Below are positions 17,465 through 25,685 of a stretch of 64,000 bases of DNA, piece after piece. Positions within the stretch are counted from its first letter, which is position 1, and each line of letters opens with the position of its first letter. Location: positions 581,013-645,012 of the forward strand of contig NZ_LMEZ01000009.1 in NCBI RefSeq assembly GCF_001426545.1, given 5' to 3'. The notes beneath the pieces are model-generated. The model was given only the letters and a program-made list of their open reading frames with translations. It was not told the origin of the DNA and made no database searches. The stretch comes from Mycobacterium sp. Root135. Its GTDB lineage: Bacteria; Actinomycetota; Actinomycetes; Mycobacteriales; Mycobacteriaceae. The position numbers and the translations under genes are program-made.

Positions 17465-18478
17465 ATGAGTTTCGACGTCCGTTCCCTCGACAAGCCGGTC
17501 ATCGTCGCTCCCATGGCGGGCGGCCCGACGACACCCGAGCTCGCCGCGGCGGGTTCCAACGCCGGTGGGCTCGGATTCCTGGCCGCCGGCTACCTCACCG
17601 CCGAGGTGCTGGCCGAGCGCATCGCCGCGGCGCGCCAGCTGACGACGGGGCCGCTGGGGGTGAACCTGTTCGTCGTGCAGTCGAGCGCGGCCCGGCCCAC
17701 GGCGATCCAGGAGTACGCCAAGGCGTTGGGCGGCGAGTCGAAGCGGTACGGAGCCCGTCTCGGGGAGGCGCGTTTCGACGACGACCACTGGTCGGCGAAA
17801 CTCGCCGTCGTAATGGACCTCAAACCCGAGGTGGTGTCGTTCACCTTCGGGCTGCCGTCGGCGCAGGAGTGTGCGCGTCTGCGCGACGCGGGCATCACCA
17901 CCGTCGCCACCGTCACCACCCTCGCGGAGGCCGAGCGTGCCGTCGCCTGCGGGGTCGACGCCGTGGCGGCGCAGGGTCCCGCGGCGGGCGGGCATCGCGG
18001 CACGCTCGATCCCGCGGCATCCCCGGCGACTCAGCCGCTCGACCAGTTGGTGCGGTCGACGAGCATCGCGCTCGACGTTCCCGTGATCGCGGCGGGAGGT
18101 CTGATGACCGCGGCCGACCTCGCCGACGTCTTCGTGTCGGGAGCCGTTGCGGCGCAACTGGGCACGGCGTTCCTGCTGGCCGACGAGTCGGGCAGCAGCC
18201 CGGTGCACCGCGCGGCCCTGCGTGATCCTCAGTTCACCGAAACGGTTGTCACCAGGTGCTTCTCGGGGCGCTACGCACGTGGGCTTCGCAACCGCTTCGT
18301 CGACGACCACGACGCGCAGGCACCGCTCGGCTACCCCGAGATTCACCACCTGACCAGCCCGGTGCGGGCGGCGTCGGTTCGCGCCGGTGATCCGCACGGT
18401 GCAAACATCTGGGCGGGCACCGGTTTTCGGAAAGCTGCCACCGGATCGGTCGCCGACATCATCGCATCGCTGGTGTGA
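17465..18478 (+). CDS. Nitronate monooxygenase
   Basis: A 337-residue FMN enzyme of the 2-nitropropane dioxygenase family: VIVAPMAGGPTTPELA at the N-terminus, GGLGFLAAGYL, VVSFTFGLP, and AAQGPAAGGHRGTLD with the conserved His. It oxidises toxic propionate-3-nitronate-type compounds. ATG 17465 fits the family N-terminus; the open frame upstream is GC-driven. It is 55 bases after the Rrf2 gene on the same strand, so co-transcription is possible. Confidence 0.9.
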   Translation: MSFDVRSLDKPVIVAPMAGGPTTPELAAAGSNAGGLGFLAAGYLTAEVLAERIAAARQLTTGPLGVNLFVVQSSAARPTAIQEYAKALGGESKRYGARLGEARFDDDHWSAKLAVVMDLKPEVVSFTFGLPSAQECARLRDAGITTVATVTTLAEAERAVACGVDAVAAQGPAAGGHRGTLDPAASPATQPLDQLVRSTSIALDVPVIAAGGLMTAADLADVFVSGAVAAQLGTAFLLADESGSSPVHRAALRDPQFTETVVTRCFSGRYARGLRNRFVDDHDAQAPLGYPEIHHLTSPVRAASVRAGDPHGANIWAGTGFRKAATGSVADIIASLV

Positions 18479-18484
18479 GTTCAC

Positions 18485-18522
18485 GGGGGCTAACCCCCGT
18501 TCAGGTCTCCGGAAAACGCCAT
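18485..18522 (+). promoter_or_regulatory. Copy A of a 38-bp regulatory motif
   Basis: The motif begins with the palindrome GGGGGCTAACCCCC, then AGGTCTC and GGAAAACGCCAT at the 3' end. It matches 33 of 38 bases of copy B on the opposite strand at 21804-21841. A -10 candidate TAGCGT (18545-18550) follows 22 bases after the motif, giving an activator-like position around -36 to -73. Target gene: the secreted protein at 18599. Confidence 0.7.
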
Positions 18523-18598
18523 GGGAACGACGTGGTCGAACTCATAGCGTTATGGCATCGGGGAGCGTCGGGCTCCCGGTCAAACAAGGAGACCGGCC

Positions 18599-18895
18599 GT
18601 GAAGCATTACCTCACAACAGCTTTCGCCACCACTGCCGTGGCCGTCGCGATCGGTTCCGCCGCAGTCGTCAATGCCGCGCCCAGTGGCCCGTCGCGGGTC
18701 GAGGACACGGTACGGACGCTGGAGGCCAGCGGTTACCACGTCATCGTCAATCGCGTTGGCACCGGACAGCTCTCGTCGTGCACCGTCGCATCGGTTCACC
18801 CGGGTCAGACGTACTCGACGATGGACTCGCGGGGTGGCTCGTCGCCGGCGCTCACGGTCATCTCCAAGACGGTTCACGTCGACCTGGTGTGCTGA
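18599..18895 (+). CDS. Small secreted protein, function unknown
   Basis: A 98-residue protein with a clear signal peptide (TTAFATTAVAVAIGSAAVVNA, cleavage near residue 27). The mature ~70 residues contain two Cys (SSCTVA and the very last residue) that could form a disulfide. GTG start with AAGGAG (18586-18591) 7 bases upstream. I recognise no domain; short Cys-pair secreted proteins are common in mycobacteria. The upstream 38-bp motif is shared with the two-component operon, so it is probably a target of that system. Confidence 0.8.
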   Translation: MKHYLTTAFATTAVAVAIGSAAVVNAAPSGPSRVEDTVRTLEASGYHVIVNRVGTGQLSSCTVASVHPGQTYSTMDSRGGSSPALTVISKTVHVDLVC

Positions 18896-18904
18896 TTGGA
18901 CATT

Positions 18905-18945
18905 CGAAAACGGCCACTTGCAGCGTGCTGCAAGTGGCCGTTTCG
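18905..18945. terminator. Strong bidirectional hairpin
   Basis: AACGGCCACTTGCAGC (18909-18924) and its perfect complement (18927-18942) form a 16-bp stem with a minimal loop, flanked by AAA and TTT. It sits between convergent genes (secreted protein and DUF4097 protein) and can end both transcripts. Confidence 0.85.
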
Positions 18946-18955
18946 CGTGTGCGGG

Positions 18956-19813
18956 CTATCGGCGGCGGGTGTCGATCGCGATGCTGCCGTTGTCGGACCG
19001 CACCGTCACCTCCGAGACGGCCCGCGCGGGATCCGTCGTCTCGGGGACCTCGACCGAGGTGGCGTATTCGGAGCGGGTCTCGACGAGGTAGGGCCCCGTC
19101 GCGGGCAGCGTGAGCGCGACGTCGCCGTCGCGTGTAGTGGCGGTGATCTTGCGTGGGGCGGGTTCGGCGAAAGCCACGGCGACGTCACCGTCTGCGGAAT
19201 CGACGACGAAGGACTCGCTGACGGAAAGTGGCTTCCTGGAAGCGATGTCACCGTCGCGCGCCGAGACGTCGACGACGTGTACCGCCCCGTTCAACACGAC
19301 GTCGCCGTCGGAGCTGCGGGCGACCAACCTGTTCAGGTCGGCGTCGACGGTCAACGTGCCGTCGTTCTGCTGGGTGGTGACGAACAGGCCAGCCGCCAGC
19401 GCCGGGGGCAGGGTTACCGTCAGATCACTCGACCCGAAGCCGACGACGCGGCCGGAGTCTCGCGCGACGCGGATCCGCGTCTGACCGGCGTCGGTGGTCA
19501 CGTTCAGGCGCTGCTGAGCCTGCCTGGAGGAGCCCACCGTGTGCAGTTCGGCGCGGGGCGCGGTGACGTTCGGATCGGACTTCACGTGGACCGACACGTC
19601 GGACCCGTCGATCGCGAGCGACCGCATGTTGCCCGGGAGGTCCTGTGCGTCGTTGGTCGCACGCAGGGAGCTGAGTCCCCAGGCCGCCACGCCGAGACCC
19701 GCGACACTGCCGACGACCAGGATCGCCGCGGCCATGACCAGCATGACGCGCACCGCGGTGCGGTTGCCGGGGGTGAGCGGTGGCGGAGCCGCCGGGGGAG
19801 CGAAGGTTGTCAT
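18956..19813 (-). CDS. Membrane-anchored DUF4097 (beta-helix) protein
   Basis: A 285-residue protein from ATG 19813, with GAAAGG about 11 bases upstream. Residues ~1-20 are Pro-rich and cytoplasmic, ~23-48 are one membrane helix, and the rest is an extracytoplasmic DUF4097 domain. The SSDGDVVLNG, ARDGDIAS, SADGDVAV and TRDGDVAL repeats are turns of a right-handed beta-helix. DUF4097 proteins often accompany LiaFSR- or DesK-like envelope-stress systems. It follows the response regulator gene on the same strand after 21 bases and is probably an accessory or output of the signalling pair. Confidence 0.8.
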   Translation of the reverse strand: MTTFAPPAAPPPLTPGNRTAVRVMLVMAAAILVVGSVAGLGVAAWGLSSLRATNDAQDLPGNMRSLAIDGSDVSVHVKSDPNVTAPRAELHTVGSSRQAQQRLNVTTDAGQTRIRVARDSGRVVGFGSSDLTVTLPPALAAGLFVTTQQNDGTLTVDADLNRLVARSSDGDVVLNGAVHVVDVSARDGDIASRKPLSVSESFVVDSADGDVAVAFAEPAPRKITATTRDGDVALTLPATGPYLVETRSEYATSVEVPETTDPARAVSEVTVRSDNGSIAIDTRRR

Positions 19814-19834
19814 GGTCAAAGGCCTTTCAGTGGT

Positions 19835-20479
19835 TCAGGATTCGAGGTAGCGGAGGACGGCGAGGACGCGGCGGTTCTCGCTCTCGTCGGGGGTCAGGTT
19901 CAACTTCGTGAAGATCGAGGCGATGTGCTTCTCGGCCGAGCCCACCGAGACGTGAAGCGAGCCCGCAATGGCGGAGTTGGCCCGGCCCTCCGCCATCAGT
20001 TGGAGCACTTCGAGTTCGCGGGGGGTCAGCGCGTCGAGGGTGGAACGCTGCCGCGAGCGGACGAGGATCTGGGAGACCACCTCGGGGTCGAGCACGGTGC
20101 CTCCACCGCCGACGACCTCGACGGTGTCGAGGAACGACGGCACGTCGGCGACGCGGTCCTTGAGCAGGTATCCGAATCCCCTGGTGTCCGAGGCGATCAG
20201 GTCGGAGGCGTAGCGCTCCTCGACGTAGTGCGAGAGGACGAGCACCGGCGATTCGGGGTTCTGGCTGCGCAGCAACGCCGCGGCGCGGATGCCTTCGTCG
20301 GTGAAGGTCGGCGGCATGCGGACGTCGAGGATCGCGAGGTCGGGTCGCAACTCGTTGACGATGCGCAACAGGTCGGTGGCGTCGGACACGCCGGCGACCA
20401 CCTCGTGGCCCGCGTCGGTCAGGATGCGTTCGATGCCCGCCCGTAGCAGCGCGGAGTCTTCGGCGATCACGATCCGCAT
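19835..20479 (-). CDS. NarL/LuxR-family response regulator
   Basis: A 214-residue regulator: receiver domain with acidic pocket IAEDS, phospho-acceptor Asp52 (LAILDVRMPP) and Lys in GYLLKDRVADVP; C-terminal LuxR helix-turn-helix (LTPRELEVLQLMAEGRANSAIAGSL, residues ~145-210). ATG 20479 lies inside the end of the kinase gene (13-base overlap), so the pair is co-translated. It is the best candidate to bind the 38-bp motif found upstream of its own operon and of the secreted protein gene. Confidence 0.93.
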   Translation of the reverse strand: MRIVIAEDSALLRAGIERILTDAGHEVVAGVSDATDLLRIVNELRPDLAILDVRMPPTFTDEGIRAAALLRSQNPESPVLVLSHYVEERYASDLIASDTRGFGYLLKDRVADVPSFLDTVEVVGGGGTVLDPEVVSQILVRSRQRSTLDALTPRELEVLQLMAEGRANSAIAGSLHVSVGSAEKHIASIFTKLNLTPDESENRRVLAVLRYLES

Positions 20480-21768
20480 GGCAGCACCGCCGTCACGATG
20501 GTGGAACCGGTGACCGGGCTGGACACCTCGAAGGTTCCGCGCGCGGCCGTGACGCGCTCGCCGAGACCGCGCAGCCCCGTCGCGTCGTCGTCGGCGGTGA
20601 CGGTCGCACCGCCCACGCCGTCGTCGTAGACCGAGACGAACAGCGCGTTGGTCGCCTCGTCGAATCGGACGGTGACGACTGCCTGGGTGGCGCGTGCGTG
20701 TTTGGCCACGTTGGTCAGCGCCTCGGCGACGACGAAGTACGCGCACGACTCCACCTCGTCGGGAAGTCGACGCGGTAGGTCGACGTTCAACGACGTTGGC
20801 ACGCCTGAGGTTTCGATGCGTTGCACCACCGAGGACAGGGCGGCGTCCAGGCCACGGTCGGGGAGGATGGTCGGCGCGATGCCGCGCACCACGTTGCGCA
20901 ATTCGACCAGTGCGCTCTTCGCGTCGTCGTGTGCCTCGCCGATGAGTAGCTTGGCCTGCGGCAGGTCGGTGTCGAGCTTGGTTTGGGCCAGGCCGATGGT
21001 CATCGCCAGTGACACCAGCCGGGGCTGCACGCTGTCGTGGAGATCGCGTTCGATGCGGTGCCGTTCGGTTTGGGCCGAGGAGACCGCGCCGCGACGTGCG
21101 TCGGTGAGCGCGCTGACTTCGTTCTGCAGTGCGGCAGTCGGCGACGGCGGCAGCAGCCACCGGTCGACGGCGGCGTCGACGACGGGGGCGAAGACGACGA
21201 TGGCCACGGCGGCAACCAATGCGACGACGGCCAGAACCCAGGCCAGCGGCGGTGAGAGGAACCAGAAGTCGGCGTCGACGTCGCTGCGGTTGACCGCCGA
21301 CGCCAACGCGGGGCCGGTGATGGCGAACGTCAACAGCGCCAACGCAAGTAGAGACGCGAGGATGTCGTAGGTAATCCGCAGGTAGTGGTGTGCGACCACC
21401 TTCCAGAATTGGGCGCTGCTGACGTCGAGCCACAGTTGGTGCGCCCACCGCTGGAAGCCGTCGTACGGCGAGGTGCGGCGCGGCGGAACCGGGATGCCGA
21501 AGCCGAACACTGCCTCGCTGCGGATGCGCTCCACTCGGTCGACTCCCCGCATCAGGTAGACGAATACGACGCCAGCGGCGAAGAATCCGACGACCGACGG
21601 AATCGAGGAGATCGCGACGATCAGGATCGTCAGGGGAATCCAGAACCAGACGAGGCCCAGTGCACCACCGGTCAGCATCGAGGCCGACGGGACGACGCCG
21701 ATCCGACGAACGGGGACGGGGGCGTCGTCCTGGAGGGGACGTGGGATGTCGAGGGTCGTTGAAACCAT
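20467..21768 (-). CDS. Sensor histidine kinase, HisKA_3 type
   Basis: A 433-residue kinase with about four membrane helices in two pairs (~30-75 and ~135-200) and almost no extracytoplasmic sensor loop, as in envelope-stress (LiaS/DesK-like) kinases. ERHRIERDLHDSVQ carries the phospho-His at 244, and the ATPase part has the N-box EALTNVAKHA, DDGVGG and GLRGLGERV. The ATG lies 6 bases after -10 TAGGTT, so it is probably leaderless. It should phosphorylate the overlapping NarL-type regulator in response to a membrane signal. Confidence 0.93.
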   Translation of the reverse strand: MVSTTLDIPRPLQDDAPVPVRRIGVVPSASMLTGGALGLVWFWIPLTILIVAISSIPSVVGFFAAGVVFVYLMRGVDRVERIRSEAVFGFGIPVPPRRTSPYDGFQRWAHQLWLDVSSAQFWKVVAHHYLRITYDILASLLALALLTFAITGPALASAVNRSDVDADFWFLSPPLAWVLAVVALVAAVAIVVFAPVVDAAVDRWLLPPSPTAALQNEVSALTDARRGAVSSAQTERHRIERDLHDSVQPRLVSLAMTIGLAQTKLDTDLPQAKLLIGEAHDDAKSALVELRNVVRGIAPTILPDRGLDAALSSVVQRIETSGVPTSLNVDLPRRLPDEVESCAYFVVAEALTNVAKHARATQAVVTVRFDEATNALFVSVYDDGVGGATVTADDDATGLRGLGERVTAARGTFEVSSPVTGSTIVTAVLPCGS

Positions 21769-21774
21769 GCCTTC

Positions 21775-21780
21775 AACCTA
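21775..21780 (-). promoter_or_regulatory. -10 box of the two-component operon
   Basis: TAGGTT on the minus strand ends six bases before ATG 21768, so transcription likely begins at the start codon. It lies 23 bases downstream of motif copy B, almost the same distance as the TAGCGT box from copy A. Confidence 0.55.
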
Positions 21781-21803
21781 GGGAGTCGCAGGGCCCAGCG
21801 GGT

Positions 21804-21841
21804 ATGGCGTTTTCCCGAGACCTCCATGGGGGTTAACCCCC
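21804..21841 (-). promoter_or_regulatory. Copy B of the 38-bp regulatory motif
   Basis: Read on the minus strand it begins GGGGGTTAACCCCC, then AGGTCTC and GGAAAACGCCAT. It matches copy A (18485-18522) in 33 of 38 positions and the same orientation relative to the gene it precedes. The divergent DoxX-like gene begins 65-77 bases away on the other side and could share the site. Confidence 0.7.
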
Positions 21842-21905
21842 GCCTGCCGCGCGATGAGTTTCGTTCCCGACGGGTGTCTGCCCCGGTACCGACCGATCCC
21901 GAACG

Positions 21906-22325
21906 ATGGAGCCCACCGTGAACATCACCGCCGACACCACCACCACGTCCAGCCTCGGCGCCAAGATCGGCATTGCCATCAGCGTCCTGGTCGGGGCCTT
22001 CCTGGCCGTCGATGCGGCGGGCAAACTGGCCGGCCTCCAGCAGGTCAAGGACGGTACCGAAGCGCTGGGTTTCCCCGCTGGTCAGGCGCTCGTCATGGGC
22101 GTCGTGCTGACGGTGTGCGTCGTGGTCTACGCAGTTCCCCGCACCGCGGTGCTCGGGGCGCTCGGCATCACGGCGTATCTCGGCGGGGCGGTCACCGCGA
22201 ACATGCGGGTCGAGTCTCCGCTGTTCAGCGCCACCCTGTTCGCCGTCTACCTCGGCGTGCTGATGTGGGTCGGCATGGTGCTTCGCCGCCCGGAACTGCT
22301 GAGGGTCGTGGGACTGGCTCGTTGA
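21906..22325 (+). CDS. DoxX-like membrane protein
   Basis: A 139-residue protein with four predicted membrane helices: AKIGIAISVLVGAFLAVDA, then ALVMGVVLTVCVVVYAV, VLGALGITAYLGGAV and LFAVYLGVLMWVGMVL. This is the DoxX/DoxD-like family, linked in mycobacteria to membrane redox and thiol stress. ATG 21906 is used here; in-frame GTG 21918 with GGAG upstream is an equally good start. It is divergent from the sensor kinase and shares the region with motif copy B. Confidence 0.75.
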   Translation: MEPTVNITADTTTTSSLGAKIGIAISVLVGAFLAVDAAGKLAGLQQVKDGTEALGFPAGQALVMGVVLTVCVVVYAVPRTAVLGALGITAYLGGAVTANMRVESPLFSATLFAVYLGVLMWVGMVLRRPELLRVVGLAR

Positions 22326-22367
22326 AGTCCGCCTCGGCGCGCAGTGTCCGCGTGCCACAATCCGGTC

Positions 22368-23261
22368 GTGCAAATCGGAATGACGCTGCCGGTGATGGAA
22401 CCCGACCTCGACGCCGCCGTGCTGAAGGAGTGGGCCCGCGCCGTCGACGACGGCCCGTTCAGCTCACTGTGTTGGGGTGAGCGCATCGCCTTCGACAATC
22501 CCGACTCGCTGACGCTGCTCGGAGCCCTCGCCGCGTGGACCGACCGAGTCCGCCTGGTGACGACGGTCGTCGTCCCTCAGTTGCACGACCCCGTGATGCT
22601 CGCCAAGGGCCTCGCCACCGGCGACATGCTGAGCGGGGGACGCCTGACCGTTGGCATCGGCGTCGGCGGCCGTCAGGAGGACTACGACGCGGTCGGCGCC
22701 GACATGGCGACCCAGACGATGCGCGGCATGGCGGAGCGCGTCGCCATCATGAAGCGGGTGTGGGCGGGGGAGAAGGTCACCGAATCCGTACTGCCGGTTG
22801 GCCCTTCGCCCGTGCAGCCGGGCGGCCCTCCGTTGGTGGTGGGAACCATCGGACCCAAGACCGTGCGAAGCGCGGCGACGTGGGCCGACGGGATGGCGGG
22901 GACGACCCTCGACCTCGACGTCACCAAGCAGAACGAATTGTTCGACGTCGCGCGCACTGCGTGGAGTGAGGCAGGCCGACCGAAACCCCATCTGGCGACG
23001 TCGTTTTGGTTCGCGATGGGCGACGGTGACGGTCCGCGTGCTCAGGTGCACCGGCATCTGCGGCGCTACATGAACTGGATCCCCGCCGAATTCGTCGACG
23101 CGATGGCACCGACGACGGGCTGGGCGGGTGTCGAGGACGAATTGCACGACGTGCTGCGCACGTTCGAAGCGATTGGAACCGACGAGGTTCATCTCATCCC
23201 GACGAGCTCGGACGTCGACCAGCTGCGCCGTGTCGCCGACGTCGCCAAGGACTTTGCCTGA
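22368..23261 (+). CDS. LLM-class (F420/FMN-dependent) oxidoreductase
   Basis: A 297-residue luciferase-like TIM-barrel enzyme starting at GTG 22368 (VQIGMTLPVMEPD). Family segments include AAWTDRVRLVTTVVVPQLHDPVMLAKGLATGD and SGGRLTVGIGVGGRQEDY, the usual cofactor-binding region. Mycobacterial members mostly use F420. A CACAAT box 6 bases before the GTG suggests a leaderless transcript. It stands alone; the substrate is unknown. Confidence 0.85.
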   Translation: MQIGMTLPVMEPDLDAAVLKEWARAVDDGPFSSLCWGERIAFDNPDSLTLLGALAAWTDRVRLVTTVVVPQLHDPVMLAKGLATGDMLSGGRLTVGIGVGGRQEDYDAVGADMATQTMRGMAERVAIMKRVWAGEKVTESVLPVGPSPVQPGGPPLVVGTIGPKTVRSAATWADGMAGTTLDLDVTKQNELFDVARTAWSEAGRPKPHLATSFWFAMGDGDGPRAQVHRHLRRYMNWIPAEFVDAMAPTTGWAGVEDELHDVLRTFEAIGTDEVHLIPTSSDVDQLRRVADVAKDFA

Positions 23262-23270
23262 CGCCGAGCC

Positions 23271-24248
23271 TCAGGCGGCGCGGGACCGCCGGGTGCGGCC
23301 GACGCACAGCGCGTCCCACTGCCGTGGCGAAAGACGTTCCCGCAGTTGCTCGATGGCGCGTCGCGGCAGCATCAGCCGGGAGTACGCGTAGTACGGCGAC
23401 CTGCTGGAGTACGCGAACGTCACCGAATACCGCTCGGTTTCGGTCGGGGGAAACACTCGGTGGAACACCTGCCCCGTGTCGACGAGAACCGACGTCATGC
23501 GGGGTCCGGTGACCTGGGCCCACTGGTGACGCGGCACCACGTCGTGCATCTTGTCGTCCGGTACGCCCCGGAAGTCGAGGCCCCGCGAACCGCGAATCGC
23601 GGCGCTGTGGGCCTGGTGGATGAAGCCGAAGGGGCCGGCGCCGGCGTCGACGTCACTGAGATAGACGATGACCTTCAAGATCCGGCGGTCTTCGTGGTCG
23701 AGGTGCCAGCGACGAACCACCTCGTGGTTACGGCCGGCCGCCGACTGCACCAGTTCGCGCTTGACCTCCATGCCGAGATAGCGCACAGGCAGACCGATGT
23801 GGCATTCGGCGAGATCCAGAAGGTGGTCGGACAGGCCCCAGGTGAAGAGGGTGGGGTCGACGGCCAACTCGCGTGGCGTCGCCTTGACGCACGGATCGTC
23901 GACGTTCTTGCGGCGCAGTAGCTCGACGAGCCCGTCCGCAGAGTCGACCACCTCCGCTGGCAGGTCGGCCGGGCGGACGGCCACCCCGGCGTCGTTCAGG
24001 GCGACGAGCACGTCGAGATGCTCGGCCGTGGGAAGGGGCAAGCGGTTCGCATGCTCGGCAAGGCGCCTCTGGTACCGACGGTCGCTCATCTGGCTGACCA
24101 GCGGCATCCGGGTGGTGGCCCGGCGGAGGAACGCACTGCGGCGCGCGAGGGCGCTGATGATTCGGGGAACCAGCCCGCGGGTGGCATGGGCCGCGCCTGC
24201 TGGCGCGAGGTCGGCGGCCACGACGGGTGCCAGCGGAAGCAGTGTCAC
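23271..24248 (-). CDS. Phytanoyl-CoA dioxygenase-like Fe(II)/2-oxoglutarate oxygenase
   Basis: A 325-residue protein. GTG 24248 is chosen because AAGGA lies 7 bases upstream; the frame extends about 75 codons further but that sequence is lower in GC and looks non-coding. The iron triad is recognisable as His182-x-Asp184 (RRWHLDHEDRR) and His263 (GQVFHRVFPP), with Arg273 as a likely 2-oxoglutarate anchor (ETERYSV). The N-terminal ~120 residues show no known domain. It lies downstream of the nitrile operon on the same strand but 279 bases away, so it probably has its own promoter (TATGTT at 24269-24274). The substrate is unknown. Confidence 0.7.
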   Translation of the reverse strand: MTLLPLAPVVAADLAPAGAAHATRGLVPRIISALARRSAFLRRATTRMPLVSQMSDRRYQRRLAEHANRLPLPTAEHLDVLVALNDAGVAVRPADLPAEVVDSADGLVELLRRKNVDDPCVKATPRELAVDPTLFTWGLSDHLLDLAECHIGLPVRYLGMEVKRELVQSAAGRNHEVVRRWHLDHEDRRILKVIVYLSDVDAGAGPFGFIHQAHSAAIRGSRGLDFRGVPDDKMHDVVPRHQWAQVTGPRMTSVLVDTGQVFHRVFPPTETERYSVTFAYSSRSPYYAYSRLMLPRRAIEQLRERLSPRQWDALCVGRTRRSRAA

Positions 24249-24527
24249 GGCGATCCTTCCGCTGGAGAAACATACTTTCGCCCCGTATTGCGCGACGATT
24301 GCTAGAACATACCATTGGTACGCACTGTTCGGCAGCGTCACCTTCGCTGCAAAGAAATGTGGCCAGACTCCTGGCTGCCCGTCCCGGATGGCAGCCCACT
24401 CCAGGGCGTAAATTGCCTGGTCGGATCGCCGGCGCTCGTTGTCGTGGTGTTCGGATGGCAAACGGATGCCCACACCGAAATGGCGTGGTCGACAATTTGC
24501 CCAATCTGCACCCGCGGGTGCGAATGG
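24249..24527. other. Lower-GC intergenic stretch
   Basis: 279 bases separate the oxygenase start from the AmiC-like stop. Base composition is visibly poorer in GC than the neighbours. Apart from the TATGTT box near 24270 I see no gene, tRNA or strong hairpin. Confidence 0.6.
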
Positions 24528-25613
24528 CTACGCGGCGGAGATCCGCTGGCGGACCTCGAAGTCCATCCCGACGGCCTCGGCGACGTAGATGTCCTGTGAC
24601 ATCTGGTTGCCGCGCATGCTGACTTCGCCCCGCGGGCTGACGTAGGTCAGGTTCTCGGCGGCGGCGGTGAGCTCGGGAACGCCGAGCGATCCAGCCCGGG
24701 TCGCCAGCGTGATCAGCAAGGTCAGCGCCTCAAAGCAGGATTCGCCGATGCTGTTGAGCGCGGGTGCGGCCGGTCCGAAGCGTGTGTAGTAGCGCTCGGC
24801 GAAGTCCATGCTCGCCGTCGTGTTGAGGGCTTCGAAGTAGCCCGCGGATGCGAACAGGCCCTCGTTGCTTTCGGAGCCGCTGGCCATCAGCATGTTCTCT
24901 TCGACGTGCGGGCTCAGTCTGGGCACCGCGGCGGCCAGGCCGGAGGCCGCAAACTGCCGGTTGAACTCGACGCCGTCACCGCCGACCAACAACAGCAGCA
25001 CTCCCGATGCGCCGGTGGTCTCAACCTGCCGGATGGCGGCGCTGAAGTCGGACGTGCCCAGCGGCAGGTAGAGCTCGCCGACCAGCGGACGCCCCCGGGC
25101 CTGCGCGTGCAGGCGTGCGGCCGTGCCCGTCTCCCTGGGCCAGACGTAGTCGTTGCCGATGACGACCCACCGGTCGACCCCGAACTCGGTGTTCATCCAG
25201 TCCATTGCCGGCAAGAGCTGGCGCGACGGGGTCTCGCCGGTGAGGAACAGCCCTGGCGTGCGTTCGCCACCCTCGTACAGCGGTCCGTACACGTAGGGCA
25301 CCCGGTTCGCGGTGACCTTGGCGACGGCCTGCCGCACCGGCGAGATGTGCCATCCCGTGACCGCGTCGATTGCGCCGAGCTCGAGCAGCGCGGCAATCTC
25401 GGCCGCCACGGCCCCCGGCGCCCGGCTGCCGTCCACAGGCACCAGTCGAATCCGGCGCCCCAGCAGTCCCGCGCGGGCGTTCACGTCGGCGATCGCGAGT
25501 TCGGCGCAGGCCTCGCACGACGGCCCGTAGATCCCGGCGGACCCGCTCTGGGGCACCACGAGCGCGACGTCGAGGGTTTCTCGGGCCGGGCCGACGGAAG
25601 GATTGCCGAGCAC
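24528..25613 (-). CDS. AmiC-like amide-sensing binding protein
   Basis: A 361-residue type I periplasmic-binding-fold protein (LDVALVVPQSGSAGIYGPSCEA, WHISPVRQAVAKV, VVIGNDYVWPRE). There is no signal peptide, so it acts in the cytoplasm like AmiC of Pseudomonas and NhhC/NhlC of Rhodococcus rhodochrous J1, which sense amides and control nitrile hydratase genes. GTG 25613 has GGAGG 6 bases upstream. It is the last gene of the nitrile hydratase operon, next to a MarR gene. No AmiR-type antiterminator is present. Confidence 0.85.
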   Translation of the reverse strand: MLGNPSVGPARETLDVALVVPQSGSAGIYGPSCEACAELAIADVNARAGLLGRRIRLVPVDGSRAPGAVAAEIAALLELGAIDAVTGWHISPVRQAVAKVTANRVPYVYGPLYEGGERTPGLFLTGETPSRQLLPAMDWMNTEFGVDRWVVIGNDYVWPRETGTAARLHAQARGRPLVGELYLPLGTSDFSAAIRQVETTGASGVLLLLVGGDGVEFNRQFAASGLAAAVPRLSPHVEENMLMASGSESNEGLFASAGYFEALNTTASMDFAERYYTRFGPAAPALNSIGESCFEALTLLITLATRAGSLGVPELTAAAENLTYVSPRGEVSMRGNQMSQDIYVAEAVGMDFEVRQRISAA

Positions 25614-25685
25614 GTCCCACCTCCGTCCACTCTTGCGTGGGTACCGATCGTGAATGCCCTTGGTTACCGGGGCATTTCGTGGGTG

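Noticed and set aside
19835..21448. Response regulator frame extending far into the kinase gene
   Set aside because: The receiver domain begins exactly at ATG 20479; the upstream part is a shadow of the kinase.
16441..23261. LLM oxidoreductase, nitronate monooxygenase and C-N hydrolase as part of the nitrile locus
   Set aside because: They are several kilobases away, on different transcripts, and separated by the two-component system.
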